Positions 8,977-18,722 of a stretch of DNA of 64,000 nt are shown in pieces. The translations under genes were made by a program, and so were the position numbers. The notes under the pieces were generated by a model. It did no database searches, was not told where the DNA came from, and was given only the letters and a program-made list of their open reading frames with translations. How positions within the stretch are numbered: position 1 is the stretch's first letter; every line of letters begins with the position of its first letter. Origin of the DNA: Brevundimonas sp. AJA228-03 (GTDB taxonomy: Bacteria; Pseudomonadota; Alphaproteobacteria; Caulobacterales; Caulobacteraceae); NCBI RefSeq assembly GCF_017795885.1, contig NZ_CP059297.1, positions 2,795,001 through 2,859,000 of the forward strand. The letters run 5' to 3'.

Positions 8977-9013
8977 CTGGCGGGGGCCTGCCCTCGCGAT
9001 TTGAGGAATCGGC

Positions 9014-10468
9014 ATGACGGCTCTGGTCCTGTTCGGCGGCGGCGGCGATCTGGCAATGCGGATGCTGCTGCCCTCGCTCTATTTCCTCGAGCACGACGGC
9101 CTGCTGCCCGACGGGCTGAAGATCATCGGCGCGGCCCGGTCCGAAGAGACCCGCGCGGAATATGTCGCCAAGGTCCGCACGGCGGTCGAGTCCAAGGCTG
9201 ACGGCCACTGGTCCGACGATGCCTGGGGCAGGCTGGAAGCCCGGCTCGACTATCTCGCCGTCGATGCCACCTCGGCCGAGAGCCTGAAGCCGCTGAAGGA
9301 CAAGGTCGGCGACGGCTCCTGCACCAGCTTCCTGGCGGTCTCGCCGTCCCTCTATGCCAGGATCGTCACGGCCATGCGCGCGGCCGGACTGGCCGAGCCC
9401 GAAGACCGTGTCGTGCTGGAAAAGCCGGTCGGCCGCGATCTGGAGAGTTTCCAGGCCATCGACGACGCCGTGGCCGATGCCTTCAGCGAGAGCCAGGTGT
9501 TCCGCATCGACCATTACCTGGGCAAGGAGACGGTCCAGAACCTGATCGCCCTGCGCTTCGGCAATGTGATCTTCGAGCCGCTGTGGAACAATCTGTCGAT
9601 CGACCACGTCCAGATCACGGTGGGCGAGACCGTCGGCGTCGGCGACCGCTGGCCCTATTACGACGAATACGGTGCCCTGCGGGACATGCTGCAGAACCAC
9701 ATGCTGCAGCTCCTGTGCCTGGTCGCCATGGAGCCGCCCTCGGACCTCGATCCGGACTCGGTCCGCAACGAAAAGGTCAAGGTGATCCGCTCGCTTCGTC
9801 CGATCACGGATGAAGATGTCGAACGCACCACCGTGCGCGGCCAGTACGTCTCCGGCACGGTCGATGGAAAGCGCGTGCCCGGCTATGACGAGGAACGCGG
9901 ATCGGATTCCGACACCGAGACCTTCGTCGCCATCCGCGCCGACATCGACAACTGGCGCTGGGCCGGCGTGCCCTTCTTCCTGCGCACCGGGAAACGCCTG
10001 CCCGAGAAGCGGACCGAGATCGTCATCCAGTTCAAGCCGGTGCCCCATTCCATCTTCGGCCAGGATGCGCGCGACGAGGACAGCGCCAACCGGATGATCA
10101 TCGAGCTGCAGCCCGAGGAAGACATCTCCCTGACGGTCATGAACAAGAAGCCGGGGCTGGATCAGCGCATGCAGCTGCAGCCGATCAAGATGAGCCTGTC
10201 CTGGGGTGTCGGCGGCAAGGACGCCCGGCCGCCGCGCCGCCGGATCGCCTACGAGCGCCTGCTGCTCGACGCCCTGAACGGGGATTCCACCCTGTTCGTG
10301 CGCCGCGACGAGGCCGAAAAGGCCTGGGAATGGGTCGACGGCGTGTCCCAGGCCTGGGTCGACGGCCATGTGAAGCCACAGCCCTACCGCGCCGGCACCT
10401 GGGGCCCCGACGCCGCCGACATGCTGATGGTGCGCACCGGCCGCGACTGGAACACGAGCGATGCTTGA
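9014..10468 (+). CDS. zwf: Glucose-6-phosphate 1-dehydrogenase
   Basis: Oxidises glucose 6-phosphate to 6-phosphogluconolactone with NADP, the entry step of the Entner-Doudoroff route. The product has 484 residues. The nucleotide-binding loop is LVLFGGGGDLAMRMLLPSL; the active-site signature RIDHYLGKETVQN contains the substrate-binding His and Lys; GKRLPEKRTEI follows. It heads a four-gene overlapping operon, and its 3' end overlaps pgl by 8 bases. It lies only 37 bases after hisIE with no terminator seen between them. Confidence 0.97.
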   Translation: MTALVLFGGGGDLAMRMLLPSLYFLEHDGLLPDGLKIIGAARSEETRAEYVAKVRTAVESKADGHWSDDAWGRLEARLDYLAVDATSAESLKPLKDKVGDGSCTSFLAVSPSLYARIVTAMRAAGLAEPEDRVVLEKPVGRDLESFQAIDDAVADAFSESQVFRIDHYLGKETVQNLIALRFGNVIFEPLWNNLSIDHVQITVGETVGVGDRWPYYDEYGALRDMLQNHMLQLLCLVAMEPPSDLDPDSVRNEKVKVIRSLRPITDEDVERTTVRGQYVSGTVDGKRVPGYDEERGSDSDTETFVAIRADIDNWRWAGVPFFLRTGKRLPEKRTEIVIQFKPVPHSIFGQDARDEDSANRMIIELQPEEDISLTVMNKKPGLDQRMQLQPIKMSLSWGVGGKDARPPRRRIAYERLLLDALNGDSTLFVRRDEAEKAWEWVDGVSQAWVDGHVKPQPYRAGTWGPDAADMLMVRTGRDWNTSDA

Positions 10469-11162
10469 GACCGTTCCCACCGCCGACGCCTGGGCCGCCA
10501 CCCTTGCCGGCCGGCTTGAAGAAACCCTCGCCGCCGCCGTCCTCGGCAATGGTCGCGCCCTGTTCGCCGGACCCGGCGGGTCGACCCCCTCGCCCGTCTA
10601 CGCCCGTCTGGCCCGGGCCGACCTCGCGTGGTCTAACATCGCCGTCACCCTCGTGGACGAACGCTACGTGCCCGAGACCTCAACGGAGTCGAACGCCCGG
10701 CTGATCAGGGAGGTCCTCCTGCAGGGACCCGCCGCGGCAGCGACCTTTGTCCCGCTGTATCACCCGGAGGTCACCGTGGACCGCGCGGCGGCGAAGGCAG
10801 CCCATGCTCTCGCTGAGGCCGGCGGCCGCTTCGACGCGGTCCTGCTGGGCATGGGCGAGGACGGGCACATCTGCTCGATGTTCCCGAACAGCCCGACGCT
10901 GAAGACCCTGCTCACCCCCACCCTGAAGCCCGCCGTCTATGGCGTGCCGCACGGCCGCGACGGTGCGGCCCCCAGCCTGGAGCGGCTGTCGATCAACCTG
11001 CCGTATCTGATGTCGGCGCGTCGCGTCGTCCTGGCCCTGAAAGGGTCCGCCAAGCGTTCGGTGTTCGAGCGCGAGGCGGGCGGCGACCCGGCCACGCAAC
11101 CCGTCGCGGCGATGATCGCGGCGAAGGTTCCCCTCGAAGTCGTCTGGACGGAGGCCGCCTGA
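10461..11162 (+). CDS. pgl: 6-Phosphogluconolactonase
   Basis: Hydrolyses 6-phosphogluconolactone to 6-phosphogluconate. The 233-residue protein is of the DevB/SOL type: FAGPGGSTPSPVYARLA, VTLVDERYVPETSTESNARL, and LLGMGEDGHICSMFPNSP, which holds the active-site region. Overlaps with zwf (8 bases) and edd (TGATG) indicate coupled translation. Confidence 0.94.
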   Translation: MLETVPTADAWAATLAGRLEETLAAAVLGNGRALFAGPGGSTPSPVYARLARADLAWSNIAVTLVDERYVPETSTESNARLIREVLLQGPAAAATFVPLYHPEVTVDRAAAKAAHALAEAGGRFDAVLLGMGEDGHICSMFPNSPTLKTLLTPTLKPAVYGVPHGRDGAAPSLERLSINLPYLMSARRVVLALKGSAKRSVFEREAGGDPATQPVAAMIAAKVPLEVVWTEAA

Positions 11163-13036
11163 TGACCCTGCACCCCGTGGTCGCGGACGTCACCGCCCGC
11201 ATCGTCGAACGCTCAAAAGCGACCCGCGCCGACTATATCCGCCGCATGGACGCTGCCCGCGACAGCGGCGTCGGCCGCGCCAAGCTGTCCTGCGCCAACT
11301 GGGCCCATGCCTTCGCGGGCCAGACCATCGCCGACAAGCTGACCGCCATGACGGGCAAGACGCCCAATGTCGGCATCGTCACCGCCTACAACGACATGCT
11401 GTCGGCCCATCAGCCGTTCGAGCGCTTCCCCGAGGTGATCCGCAAGGCGACCCGCGAGGTCGGCGCGACCGCCCAGGTCGCGGGCGGCACCCCGGCCATG
11501 TGCGACGGGGTCACGCAAGGTCGGCCCGGCATGGAGTTGTCGCTGTTCAGCCGCGACGTCATCGCCATGTCGGTCGGGGTCGCCCTGACCCACGACGCCT
11601 TCGACGCGGCCATGATGCTGGGAGTCTGCGACAAGATCGTGCCCGGCCTGTTCATGGGCGCGCTCGCCTTCGGCCACCTGCCCGTCGTCTTCGCCCCCGC
11701 CGGTCCCATGCCCAGCGGCATCCCCAATGCCGAAAAGGCCCGCGTCCGCGCCGAATATGCGCAAGGCAAGGTCGGCCGCGACGTGCTGCTGGCCAGCGAG
11801 ATCGGCTCCTACCACTCGCCCGGGACCTGCACCTTCTACGGCACAGCGAATTCCAACCAGATGATGATGGAGCTGGGCGGCCTGCACATGCCCTCCACCG
11901 CCTTCGTCCATCCGGAGACCGGCCTGCGCGATGCCCTGACGGCGGCAGCGGCAAAGCGCGCCGTCGAGCTGGCGCAGTCCGGCGAAGGCCGCATGGCCGA
12001 CGTCGTGGACGAGAAGTCCGTCGTCAACATGATCGTGGCCCTGCTGGCGACTGGCGGATCGACCAACCACGCCATCCATCTGGTCGCCATGGCGCGGGCG
12101 GCGGGGGTGCTGATCGACTGGACCGACATGGACGAGCTGTCGGCCGTCACCCCCCTGCTTGCGCGCATCTATCCGAACGGCACGGCCGATGTGAACGCCT
12201 TCCAGGCGGCCGGCGGCGTGGCCTTCGTGGCGCGTGAACTGGCCCAGGCCGGTCACATCCATTCCGACGTCACCACCATCATGGGCCGGGGCATCCACCA
12301 CTATTTCCGGGAACCGGCGATGGTCGATGGTCAGCTGGTCTGGAAGGACGGCGTGGCCGAGAGTCTGGACCGCGACATCCTGCGCCCCGCCTCCGACCCC
12401 TTCGACACCGAGGGCGGCCTGCGTCTGGTGAAGGGCAACCTCGGCAGGGCCGTGATCAAGATCTCGGCGGTCAAGCCGCAGCATCGCATCGTCGAGGGGC
12501 CTGCCCGGGTGTTCGACGCCCAGGAAGACGTCCTGGCCGCCTTCCAGCGCGGCGCGCTCGACACCGGCGGCGTCATCGTCCTGCGCTTCCAGGGCCCGAG
12601 GGCCAACGGCATGCCCGAACTGCATTCCCTGTCGCCCTTGATGAGCGTGCTCCAGGACCGCGGCGTGCCCATCGCCCTGGTCACCGACGGCCGCATGTCC
12701 GGAGCCTCCGGCAAGACCCCTGCCGCCATCCACGTCACACCCGAGGCGCTGGACGGCGGGCCGCTGGCCTATGTCCACGACGGCGACATCGTCCGCCTGG
12801 ACGCCGAGGCCGGCACCCTGGCCATCGCCGCCGACCTGTCGATGCGCGACCGCGCCCGGCCGACCGCCGTCCAGAGCTGGGGCTATGGCCGCGAGCTGTT
12901 CGGCGCCTTCCGGTCGGTGGTTTCCTCCGCCGAACAGGGGGCCTCGGTCTGTTTCGTCCCCGAACCGACAAGCCAACAACCAGAGATCCGCGATGTAGCG
13001 GACGCGAATGTACAGAACAGGGCAGTGGACGCATGA
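11162..13036 (+). CDS. edd: Phosphogluconate dehydratase
   Basis: Dehydrates 6-phosphogluconate to 2-keto-3-deoxy-6-phosphogluconate. It is an IlvD/Edd-family Fe-S protein of 624 residues, close to the roughly 600 expected. Motifs are [75 protein letters not shown] and [11 protein letters not shown]. Conserved Cys residues for the cluster are in AMCDG, GVCDK and GTCTF. The gene for KDPG aldolase (eda) is not in the window. Confidence 0.96.
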   Translation: MTLHPVVADVTARIVERSKATRADYIRRMDAARDSGVGRAKLSCANWAHAFAGQTIADKLTAMTGKTPNVGIVTAYNDMLSAHQPFERFPEVIRKATREVGATAQVAGGTPAMCDGVTQGRPGMELSLFSRDVIAMSVGVALTHDAFDAAMMLGVCDKIVPGLFMGALAFGHLPVVFAPAGPMPSGIPNAEKARVRAEYAQGKVGRDVLLASEIGSYHSPGTCTFYGTANSNQMMMELGGLHMPSTAFVHPETGLRDALTAAAAKRAVELAQSGEGRMADVVDEKSVVNMIVALLATGGSTNHAIHLVAMARAAGVLIDWTDMDELSAVTPLLARIYPNGTADVNAFQAAGGVAFVARELAQAGHIHSDVTTIMGRGIHHYFREPAMVDGQLVWKDGVAESLDRDILRPASDPFDTEGGLRLVKGNLGRAVIKISAVKPQHRIVEGPARVFDAQEDVLAAFQRGALDTGGVIVLRFQGPRANGMPELHSLSPLMSVLQDRGVPIALVTDGRMSGASGKTPAAIHVTPEALDGGPLAYVHDGDIVRLDAEAGTLAIAADLSMRDRARPTAVQSWGYGRELFGAFRSVVSSAEQGASVCFVPEPTSQQPEIRDVADANVQNRAVDA

Positions 13037-14004
13037 GTGACGGCAGGACGCTCCTCGTAGGCGACGTCGGCGGGACCAACGCCCGCTTCGCCCTGGCCCG
13101 GATGGAGGGTGGCCAGATCGTTCTGGACCATCACGAGAGCTTCCCGGCCGAGCAGTATCCGACCTTTCTTTCCGGGGTGAAGGCCTTCATCGACGGCTGC
13201 GGAACGAGGCCGTCCGGCGGGGTCATCGCCGTGGCCGGGCCGGTCGAGGACGGGGCCATCGACCTGACCAACTCGCCCTGGGCGGTGTCGGAGACGGAAC
13301 TGGCGACGCTGGGCCTCAACCCCGTCAAGCTGATCAACGACTTCGAGGCCCTGGCCTGGGGCGCGCCGGTCATTCCGTCCGAAAATCTGGAAAAGCTGGG
13401 CGGTCCCGACGCCGGCGATCCCCATTCGACCATCGCGGTCCTCGGGCCCGGCACCGGCTTCGGTGTCTCGGCCCTGATCCGCGACGCCCATGGCGGCGAG
13501 ATGGCCATGCCGTCCGAAGGCGGCCACGCCTGTTTCCCCCCCGGCGATCCCGTCGAGGACGAGATCCTGCGCATCCTGCGCCGCCGCTACGACCGCGTCT
13601 CGATCGAGCGGCTGATCTGCGGCCCCGGCCTGCTGAACATGCACCGGGCCCTGGCCGAGATCGACGGACGCGAGACCCATATCGAGGATCCGGCCGAGAT
13701 CACAAGGACGGCCCTGGCCGATCCCGACAGCCCCTGCGGCGCGACGCTCGCCCGGTTCTGCGCCATTCTGGGGGCCGTCGCTGGCGACATCGCCCTGACC
13801 ACCGGGGCCCGCGGCGGGGTCTATATCGCCGGCGGGATTGCGCCGCGCATCCTGCCCTTCCTGAAGGCCAGCCCCTTCCGCCAGCGGTTCGAGAGGAAGG
13901 GCCGGTTCAGGGACTATATGGCCGACATCCCGACCTGGGTGATCACCCACAAGCACGCCGCCCTGCTGGGCTCTGCACGGGTCGCGTTCGACGAGGCCGG
14001 ATAA
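13033..14004 (+). CDS. glk: Glucokinase
   Basis: Phosphorylates glucose with ATP and so feeds zwf. The protein has 323 residues and is of the proteobacterial Glk type: an N-terminal phosphate loop LLVGDVGGTNARFALA, LTNSPWAVSE, the catalytic-region Asp in KLINDFEALAWG, and LGPGTGFGVSAL. The ATGA overlap with edd closes the zwf-pgl-edd-glk operon. Confidence 0.96.
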   Translation: MSDGRTLLVGDVGGTNARFALARMEGGQIVLDHHESFPAEQYPTFLSGVKAFIDGCGTRPSGGVIAVAGPVEDGAIDLTNSPWAVSETELATLGLNPVKLINDFEALAWGAPVIPSENLEKLGGPDAGDPHSTIAVLGPGTGFGVSALIRDAHGGEMAMPSEGGHACFPPGDPVEDEILRILRRRYDRVSIERLICGPGLLNMHRALAEIDGRETHIEDPAEITRTALADPDSPCGATLARFCAILGAVAGDIALTTGARGGVYIAGGIAPRILPFLKASPFRQRFERKGRFRDYMADIPTWVITHKHAALLGSARVAFDEAG

Positions 14005-14031
14005 CCGCGCCCGGAATGACGAAGGGAGGCC

Positions 14032-14835
14032 TCAGTCCTTCTTCGGCGGCATCGGGATGAAGGCGCTGGTCCGGCGGATGTAGTCGGCATACTGCGGCTT
14101 GGTCCGGGCCGTCGATTTCTCGGTGATGCCGATGCCCGACCATTTGGTCAGGGTGAAGGTCAGGAAGATCGGCCCAAGGATCGAGGCGAACCCGATCCAG
14201 CCCGTCTCTGCCGCGATCAGCCACAGCCCCCACCAGACGCAGGCGTCGCCGAAATAGTTCGGGTGTCGCGTATAGCGCCACAGGCCGCTGTCCAGCACCT
14301 TGCCCTTGTTCCCGGGGTCCTTGCGAAACGCCGCCAGCTGGGCGTCGCCAATGCTCTCGAAGGCGATGCCGACGACCACGATCACCGCCCCGATCCAGCC
14401 GATCCAGCCGATAGGGGGAACCGGCGCGATCTGGCCCAGCTGGGTCGGCAGGGAGTTCAGCCAGGCCAGAAAGGCCTGGGGCAGGAAGACGAACAGCAGG
14501 GCGGTCTTGCCGAAGCTCCAGCCCTTCGCCGCCTGTCCCTCCAGAATTTCGGTGTAGCGCTTGTCGGCCCCGTGCGCTCGCCAGCGGTGAAGCAGGTGCC
14601 AGCCCAGCCGGATCGCCCAGACGGCGCAAAGCCACAGCAGCAGGCCCTTGCGCACCGGATCGCCGTCCGTCCGGGGAAAGGTGATCAGGGCCAGGAACAG
14701 CATGCCCAGCGGCCAGACGCCGTCGATGAAGCTGACGTCCTTCAGCCGCAACGACAGGGTCCACAGGCCCAGCATCACCGCCACGATGAGAAGCAGATTC
14801 AGGCCCAGCAGCCCGGCGAGTTCGATCAGCGTCAT
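14032..14835 (-). CDS. DUF1295 (steroid 5-alpha-reductase-like) membrane protein
   Basis: A 267-residue polytopic membrane protein with about six hydrophobic helices. It has DVSFIDGVWPLG near the N-terminus and the family's C-terminal signature GLWRYTRHPNYFGDACVWWG, the likely NADPH-binding region shared with steroid reductases and isoprenylcysteine methyltransferases. The substrate is unknown. It is convergent with glk and divergent from the CobW gene. Confidence 0.85.
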   Translation of the reverse strand: MTLIELAGLLGLNLLLIVAVMLGLWTLSLRLKDVSFIDGVWPLGMLFLALITFPRTDGDPVRKGLLLWLCAVWAIRLGWHLLHRWRAHGADKRYTEILEGQAAKGWSFGKTALLFVFLPQAFLAWLNSLPTQLGQIAPVPPIGWIGWIGAVIVVVGIAFESIGDAQLAAFRKDPGNKGKVLDSGLWRYTRHPNYFGDACVWWGLWLIAAETGWIGFASILGPIFLTFTLTKWSGIGITEKSTARTKPQYADYIRRTSAFIPMPPKKD

Positions 14836-14935
14836 GGAACCCTAACGAGCCTATCGCCCGCCCGGACGCAAGCCCGGACATATGTCATGGCGTCGCCCTC
14901 TTCCCCTTCGCCGCCGCAGCCGCCATCTAGCGCCC

Positions 14936-16048
14936 ATGACCGACACACGCATTCCCGTCACCGTCCTCACCGGCTACCTCGGCGCGGGCAAGACCACCCT
15001 CCTGAACCGCATCCTCACCGAGGATCACGGCAAGCGCTATGCCGTCATCGTCAATGAGTTCGGCGAGATCGGCATCGACAACGACCTGGTCGTCGGGGCC
15101 GACGAGGATGTGTTCGAGATGAACAACGGCTGCGTCTGCTGCACGGTGCGCGGCGACCTGATCCGCGTCGTTGCCGGCCTGATGAAACGCCAGAAGCCCG
15201 GTGCCCCCGCCTTCGACGCCATCATCGTCGAGACCACGGGTCTCGCCGATCCGGGCCCGGTCGCCCAGACCTTCTTCGTCGACGAGGACGTCAAGGCGAA
15301 GACGAAACTGGACAGCGTCACCACCCTGGTCGACGCCAGACACATCATGGCCCGCCTGGATGACTCGAAGGAGGCCCGCGAACAGGTCGCCTTTGCCGAC
15401 CGCATCATCCTCAACAAGACCGACCTGGCGACGCCCGCTGAACTGACCGCCGTCGAGGCCCGCCTGCGCGCCCTGAACCCGCTCGCGCCGATCACCCGCG
15501 CCGAACGCGCGAACGTGCCGCTGGACCAGGTGCTGGGGCTGCATGGCTTCGACCTGGACCGCATCCTCGACCTGCACCCCGAGTTCGCCAATCCGGCCCA
15601 CGGCGAGGCCGGCCACGTCCACGACGAACACTGCGGCCATGACCATCACGGCCACGACCACCACCATGACGAAGTACAGGAAGTACAGGAAGTCCACGCG
15701 AATCCGGACCCTGCCCATGCCGCCCACGGCCCGCGCGGCCACAGCCACGGCGACGACATCCGCGGCATTTCCCTCAGCCTCGACCGGCCCATGAACGGGG
15801 TGAAGTTCACCCAGTGGCTGGACACGCTACTGGGCCAGCAGGGCCAGAACATCCTGCGCGCCAAGGGCATCATCGACGTCCAGGGCGAGGACCGCCGCCT
15901 GGTCTTCCAGGCCGTCCACATGATCCTGGAGGGCGACCTCCAGCGCGAATGGGGCCCCGCCGAACGCCGCTGGAGCCGCGCCGTCTTCATCGGCCGCGAC
16001 CTCGACGAGGCGGGGTTGAAGGCGGGGTTCGAGGGGTGCGCGGCTTGA
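14936..16048 (+). CDS. CobW/COG0523-family GTPase, putative zinc metallochaperone
   Basis: A 370-residue G3E GTPase. It has the Walker [13 protein letters not shown], the metal-binding [11 protein letters not shown] (CXCC), [23 protein letters not shown] and a C-terminal CobW domain from about residue 275. A His-rich linker near residues 220-260 (clusters such as [11 protein letters not shown]) suggests zinc binding and delivery. The ATG at 14936 precedes [15 protein letters not shown]. No vitamin B12 genes are near, so a zinc role is more likely than a cobalamin role; no Zur-like box was recognised. Confidence 0.85.
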   Translation: MTDTRIPVTVLTGYLGAGKTTLLNRILTEDHGKRYAVIVNEFGEIGIDNDLVVGADEDVFEMNNGCVCCTVRGDLIRVVAGLMKRQKPGAPAFDAIIVETTGLADPGPVAQTFFVDEDVKAKTKLDSVTTLVDARHIMARLDDSKEAREQVAFADRIILNKTDLATPAELTAVEARLRALNPLAPITRAERANVPLDQVLGLHGFDLDRILDLHPEFANPAHGEAGHVHDEHCGHDHHGHDHHHDEVQEVQEVHANPDPAHAAHGPRGHSHGDDIRGISLSLDRPMNGVKFTQWLDTLLGQQGQNILRAKGIIDVQGEDRRLVFQAVHMILEGDLQREWGPAERRWSRAVFIGRDLDEAGLKAGFEGCAA

Positions 16049-16050
16049 AT

Positions 16051-16070
16051 GTAAGGCAGTTTTGCATTAC
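16051..16070 (+). promoter_or_regulatory. Candidate autoregulatory operator of the toxin-antitoxin pair
   Basis: An imperfect palindrome, GTAAGGCA-GTTT-TGCATTAC (seven of eight arm bases pair), ends 9 bases before the antitoxin ATG at 16080. AbrB-type antitoxins commonly bind such sites in their own promoter. The palindrome is seen; binding is inferred. It argues against translation starting upstream at 16062. Confidence 0.45.
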
Positions 16071-16079
16071 GTTCCGGTG

Positions 16080-16346
16080 ATGGAACTGACGATGACATCC
16101 AAGGGTCAGATTACGATCAACAAGACCCTGCGCGACGGGCTGGGTGCCAAACCCGGACAGAAGCTGCGCGTCGAAGTGCGGCCCGACGGGGGCCTCGTGA
16201 TCCCTCCCGTAAGGCCGGCAACCAAAACCTGGGACGATCTCATCGGCATCCTGAAACCTCTTCCCGGGACGCCGCCCGTGTCGATCGAAGAGATGAACGA
16301 GACCATCGCCAGGGGGTGGGCAGGCGAACTTGACGATCACGATTGA
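16080..16346 (+). CDS. AbrB/MazE-fold antitoxin (VapB type)
   Basis: An 88-residue protein with a SpoVT/AbrB swapped-hairpin domain: LTMTSKGQITINKTLRDGLGAKPGQKLRVEV, followed by a C-terminal tail that would wrap the toxin. An in-frame start at 16062 is possible but lies in the palindrome. The gene overlaps the PIN-domain toxin by 17 bases, the standard antitoxin-first order. It should neutralise the toxin and repress the operon. Confidence 0.85.
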   Translation: MELTMTSKGQITINKTLRDGLGAKPGQKLRVEVRPDGGLVIPPVRPATKTWDDLIGILKPLPGTPPVSIEEMNETIARGWAGELDDHD

Positions 16347-16740
16347 CACCAACGTCCTCGTCCGTCTGATCGTCGGCGACGATCCGGACCAGACCCGGTC
16401 GGCGCGCACCGAAGTTCTCGCGGCGGAACGGGTGGTGGTGACCCTGGTCGCCCTGTGCGAAGCGGTATGGGTCCTGAAAAGCCGATACGGCTTCGGTCGC
16501 GATGAAATAGGGCGGGCGATCGGAGTGTTCCTGTCGATTCCGTCGGTGATCGTGGACAGACCGACGGTCGAACACGGACTGGCGCATCTGAACGAAGGCG
16601 GTGACTTCACCGATGCAATCATCGCGGCGGAAGGGCTGGCGCTCGGCGGCCAAAGCTTCGTTTCGTTCGACCGCAAGGCGATCCGCCGGCTGACTCAATC
16701 GGGTTTGGCAGCGAGACTGCCGGGCACCTTGGCGAAATGA
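16330..16740 (+). CDS. PIN-domain ribonuclease toxin (VapC type)
   Basis: A 136-residue PIN protein. The acidic active-site residues are visible: Asp in TIDTNVLVRL, Glu in ALCEAVWVL, Asp in DFTDAIIAAE, and Asp in VSFDRKA. Translation starts at a TTG inside the end of the antitoxin gene, which should keep toxin below antitoxin. VapC proteins cut tRNA or rRNA; the target here is unknown. Confidence 0.87.
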   Translation: MTITIDTNVLVRLIVGDDPDQTRSARTEVLAAERVVVTLVALCEAVWVLKSRYGFGRDEIGRAIGVFLSIPSVIVDRPTVEHGLAHLNEGGDFTDAIIAAEGLALGGQSFVSFDRKAIRRLTQSGLAARLPGTLAK

Positions 16741-16849
16741 CCCTGATCCGGATTTCCGGCGTTCTTCAACGGGTCACCCGAAACGCCGCTGGTTCCGCGC
16801 TATGTTCATCGGCCATGAGCTCGAAAGCCGCAAAAAAGTGTCCTCGTAA

Positions 16850-17836
16850 ATGACCACCTTCTCCTTCGACGCCCAGGTCACCTCGGCGCATTTCGACCGG
16901 TCCGGCGCGGTCTTCGCCCTGGGCGACGGCTCGGTCCGGTTCGAGGACGGCGTGTTCGATGCCGTGCATGACGGCGCGGTCCTGTGCGCCACCGTCCACC
17001 CCTCGGGCGAGGGTCTGGTCACCGGGGGCGACGACGGGCGGGTGATCTGGAGCCGCAAGGGCGAGGCCGGTGTCCTGGCCACCACACAAGGTCCCGGCAC
17101 AGGCGGCTGGATCGATGCGATCGCCGCATCGCCAGAGACGAAGCTGATCGCCTTCTCGTCCGGCAGGACGCTGTCGGTCATTGATGCCACAGACGCTGGA
17201 TTCCGCCGCGATTTCCAGCACGAGCGGACCGTGTCCGGCGTCGCCTTCGATCCCGGGGGCCGCCGCATCGCCACCTCGACCTATGGCGGAGCCTGTCTCT
17301 GGTTCGCCCGTATCTCCGACCAGAAGCCGACGAAGCTGGTCTGGGCCGGATCGCACACCGGCGTGACCTTCTCGCCGGACGGGGCCTTCGTCGTCACCAC
17401 CATGCAGGACATGCAGTTGCATGGCTGGCGGCTGAAGGATTCGAAGAACATGCGCATGGGCGGCTATCCGTCCAAAATTCGCGCCATGGCCTTCCTGTCG
17501 AAGGGATCGCTGCTGGCCACCTCGGGCGCGCAGGGGGCGGTGCTGTGGCCCTTCACCGGCTCGAACGGCCCGATGGGACGCGAGGCGTCGGAGATCGGCT
17601 TCGACGACGCCACCACCGTCAGCCTGGTCGCCGCCTCCAACCCGCACGGCCGGCTGGCGGCAGGTCTCGCCGACGGCCGCGTCTGGGTCGCCGACCCGGC
17701 CGGTCAGGGCCTGAATTTCGTCAAGGTCGAAAAGGGCGCGCCCATCGTCGCCCTGGCCCTCAGCCCCGATACCACGCGCGTCGCCTGGGCCGACGAGGAC
17801 GGCAACGCCGGGGTGGCGGACGTCGTCATCGACTGA
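16850..17836 (+). CDS. WD40 repeat protein
   Basis: A 328-residue protein made of repeated beta-propeller blades. Blade signatures include LVTGGDDGRVIWSR, GVAFDPGGRRIATSTYGGACLWF, GVTFSPDGAFVVTTMQD and LALSPDTTRVAWADEDG. There is no signal peptide or membrane segment, so it is likely cytoplasmic and acts as a scaffold. No catalytic motif is present and the partner is unknown. The family call is firm. Confidence 0.85.
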   Translation: MTTFSFDAQVTSAHFDRSGAVFALGDGSVRFEDGVFDAVHDGAVLCATVHPSGEGLVTGGDDGRVIWSRKGEAGVLATTQGPGTGGWIDAIAASPETKLIAFSSGRTLSVIDATDAGFRRDFQHERTVSGVAFDPGGRRIATSTYGGACLWFARISDQKPTKLVWAGSHTGVTFSPDGAFVVTTMQDMQLHGWRLKDSKNMRMGGYPSKIRAMAFLSKGSLLATSGAQGAVLWPFTGSNGPMGREASEIGFDDATTVSLVAASNPHGRLAAGLADGRVWVADPAGQGLNFVKVEKGAPIVALALSPDTTRVAWADEDGNAGVADVVID

Positions 17837-17889
17837 CCCTCGACAGGCCGCGCCGCCCGCGCCTATCGTCAGGCGGAACGGGGGTTCCG

Positions 17890-18017
17890 ATGCGAAACCG
17901 GAAAGGGCGAGGCGGCTCACCGCGCATGGCCTTCGGGTGCCTGGCCGTGATGGTGATCCTGGTCGTCGCGGTCGGCGCCTGGCTCGGGGGCTTTTTGTGG
18001 GACGTGAACCTGCCGAA

Positions 18018-18021
<4 letters not shown>
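17890..18021 (+). CDS. Small single-pass membrane protein (43 residues) coupled to mtgA
   Basis: The ORF starts with a basic stretch, MRNRKGRGGSPR, followed by one hydrophobic helix (about residues 13-35) and a short tail WDVNLPK. Its stop overlaps the mtgA ATG (ATGA), the arrangement of translationally coupled genes. It could be a membrane microprotein acting with the transglycosylase, but this is inferred only from position. It may be missed by annotation pipelines because of its size. Confidence 0.6.
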
Positions 18022-18718
<697 letters not shown>

Positions 18719-18722
<4 letters not shown>

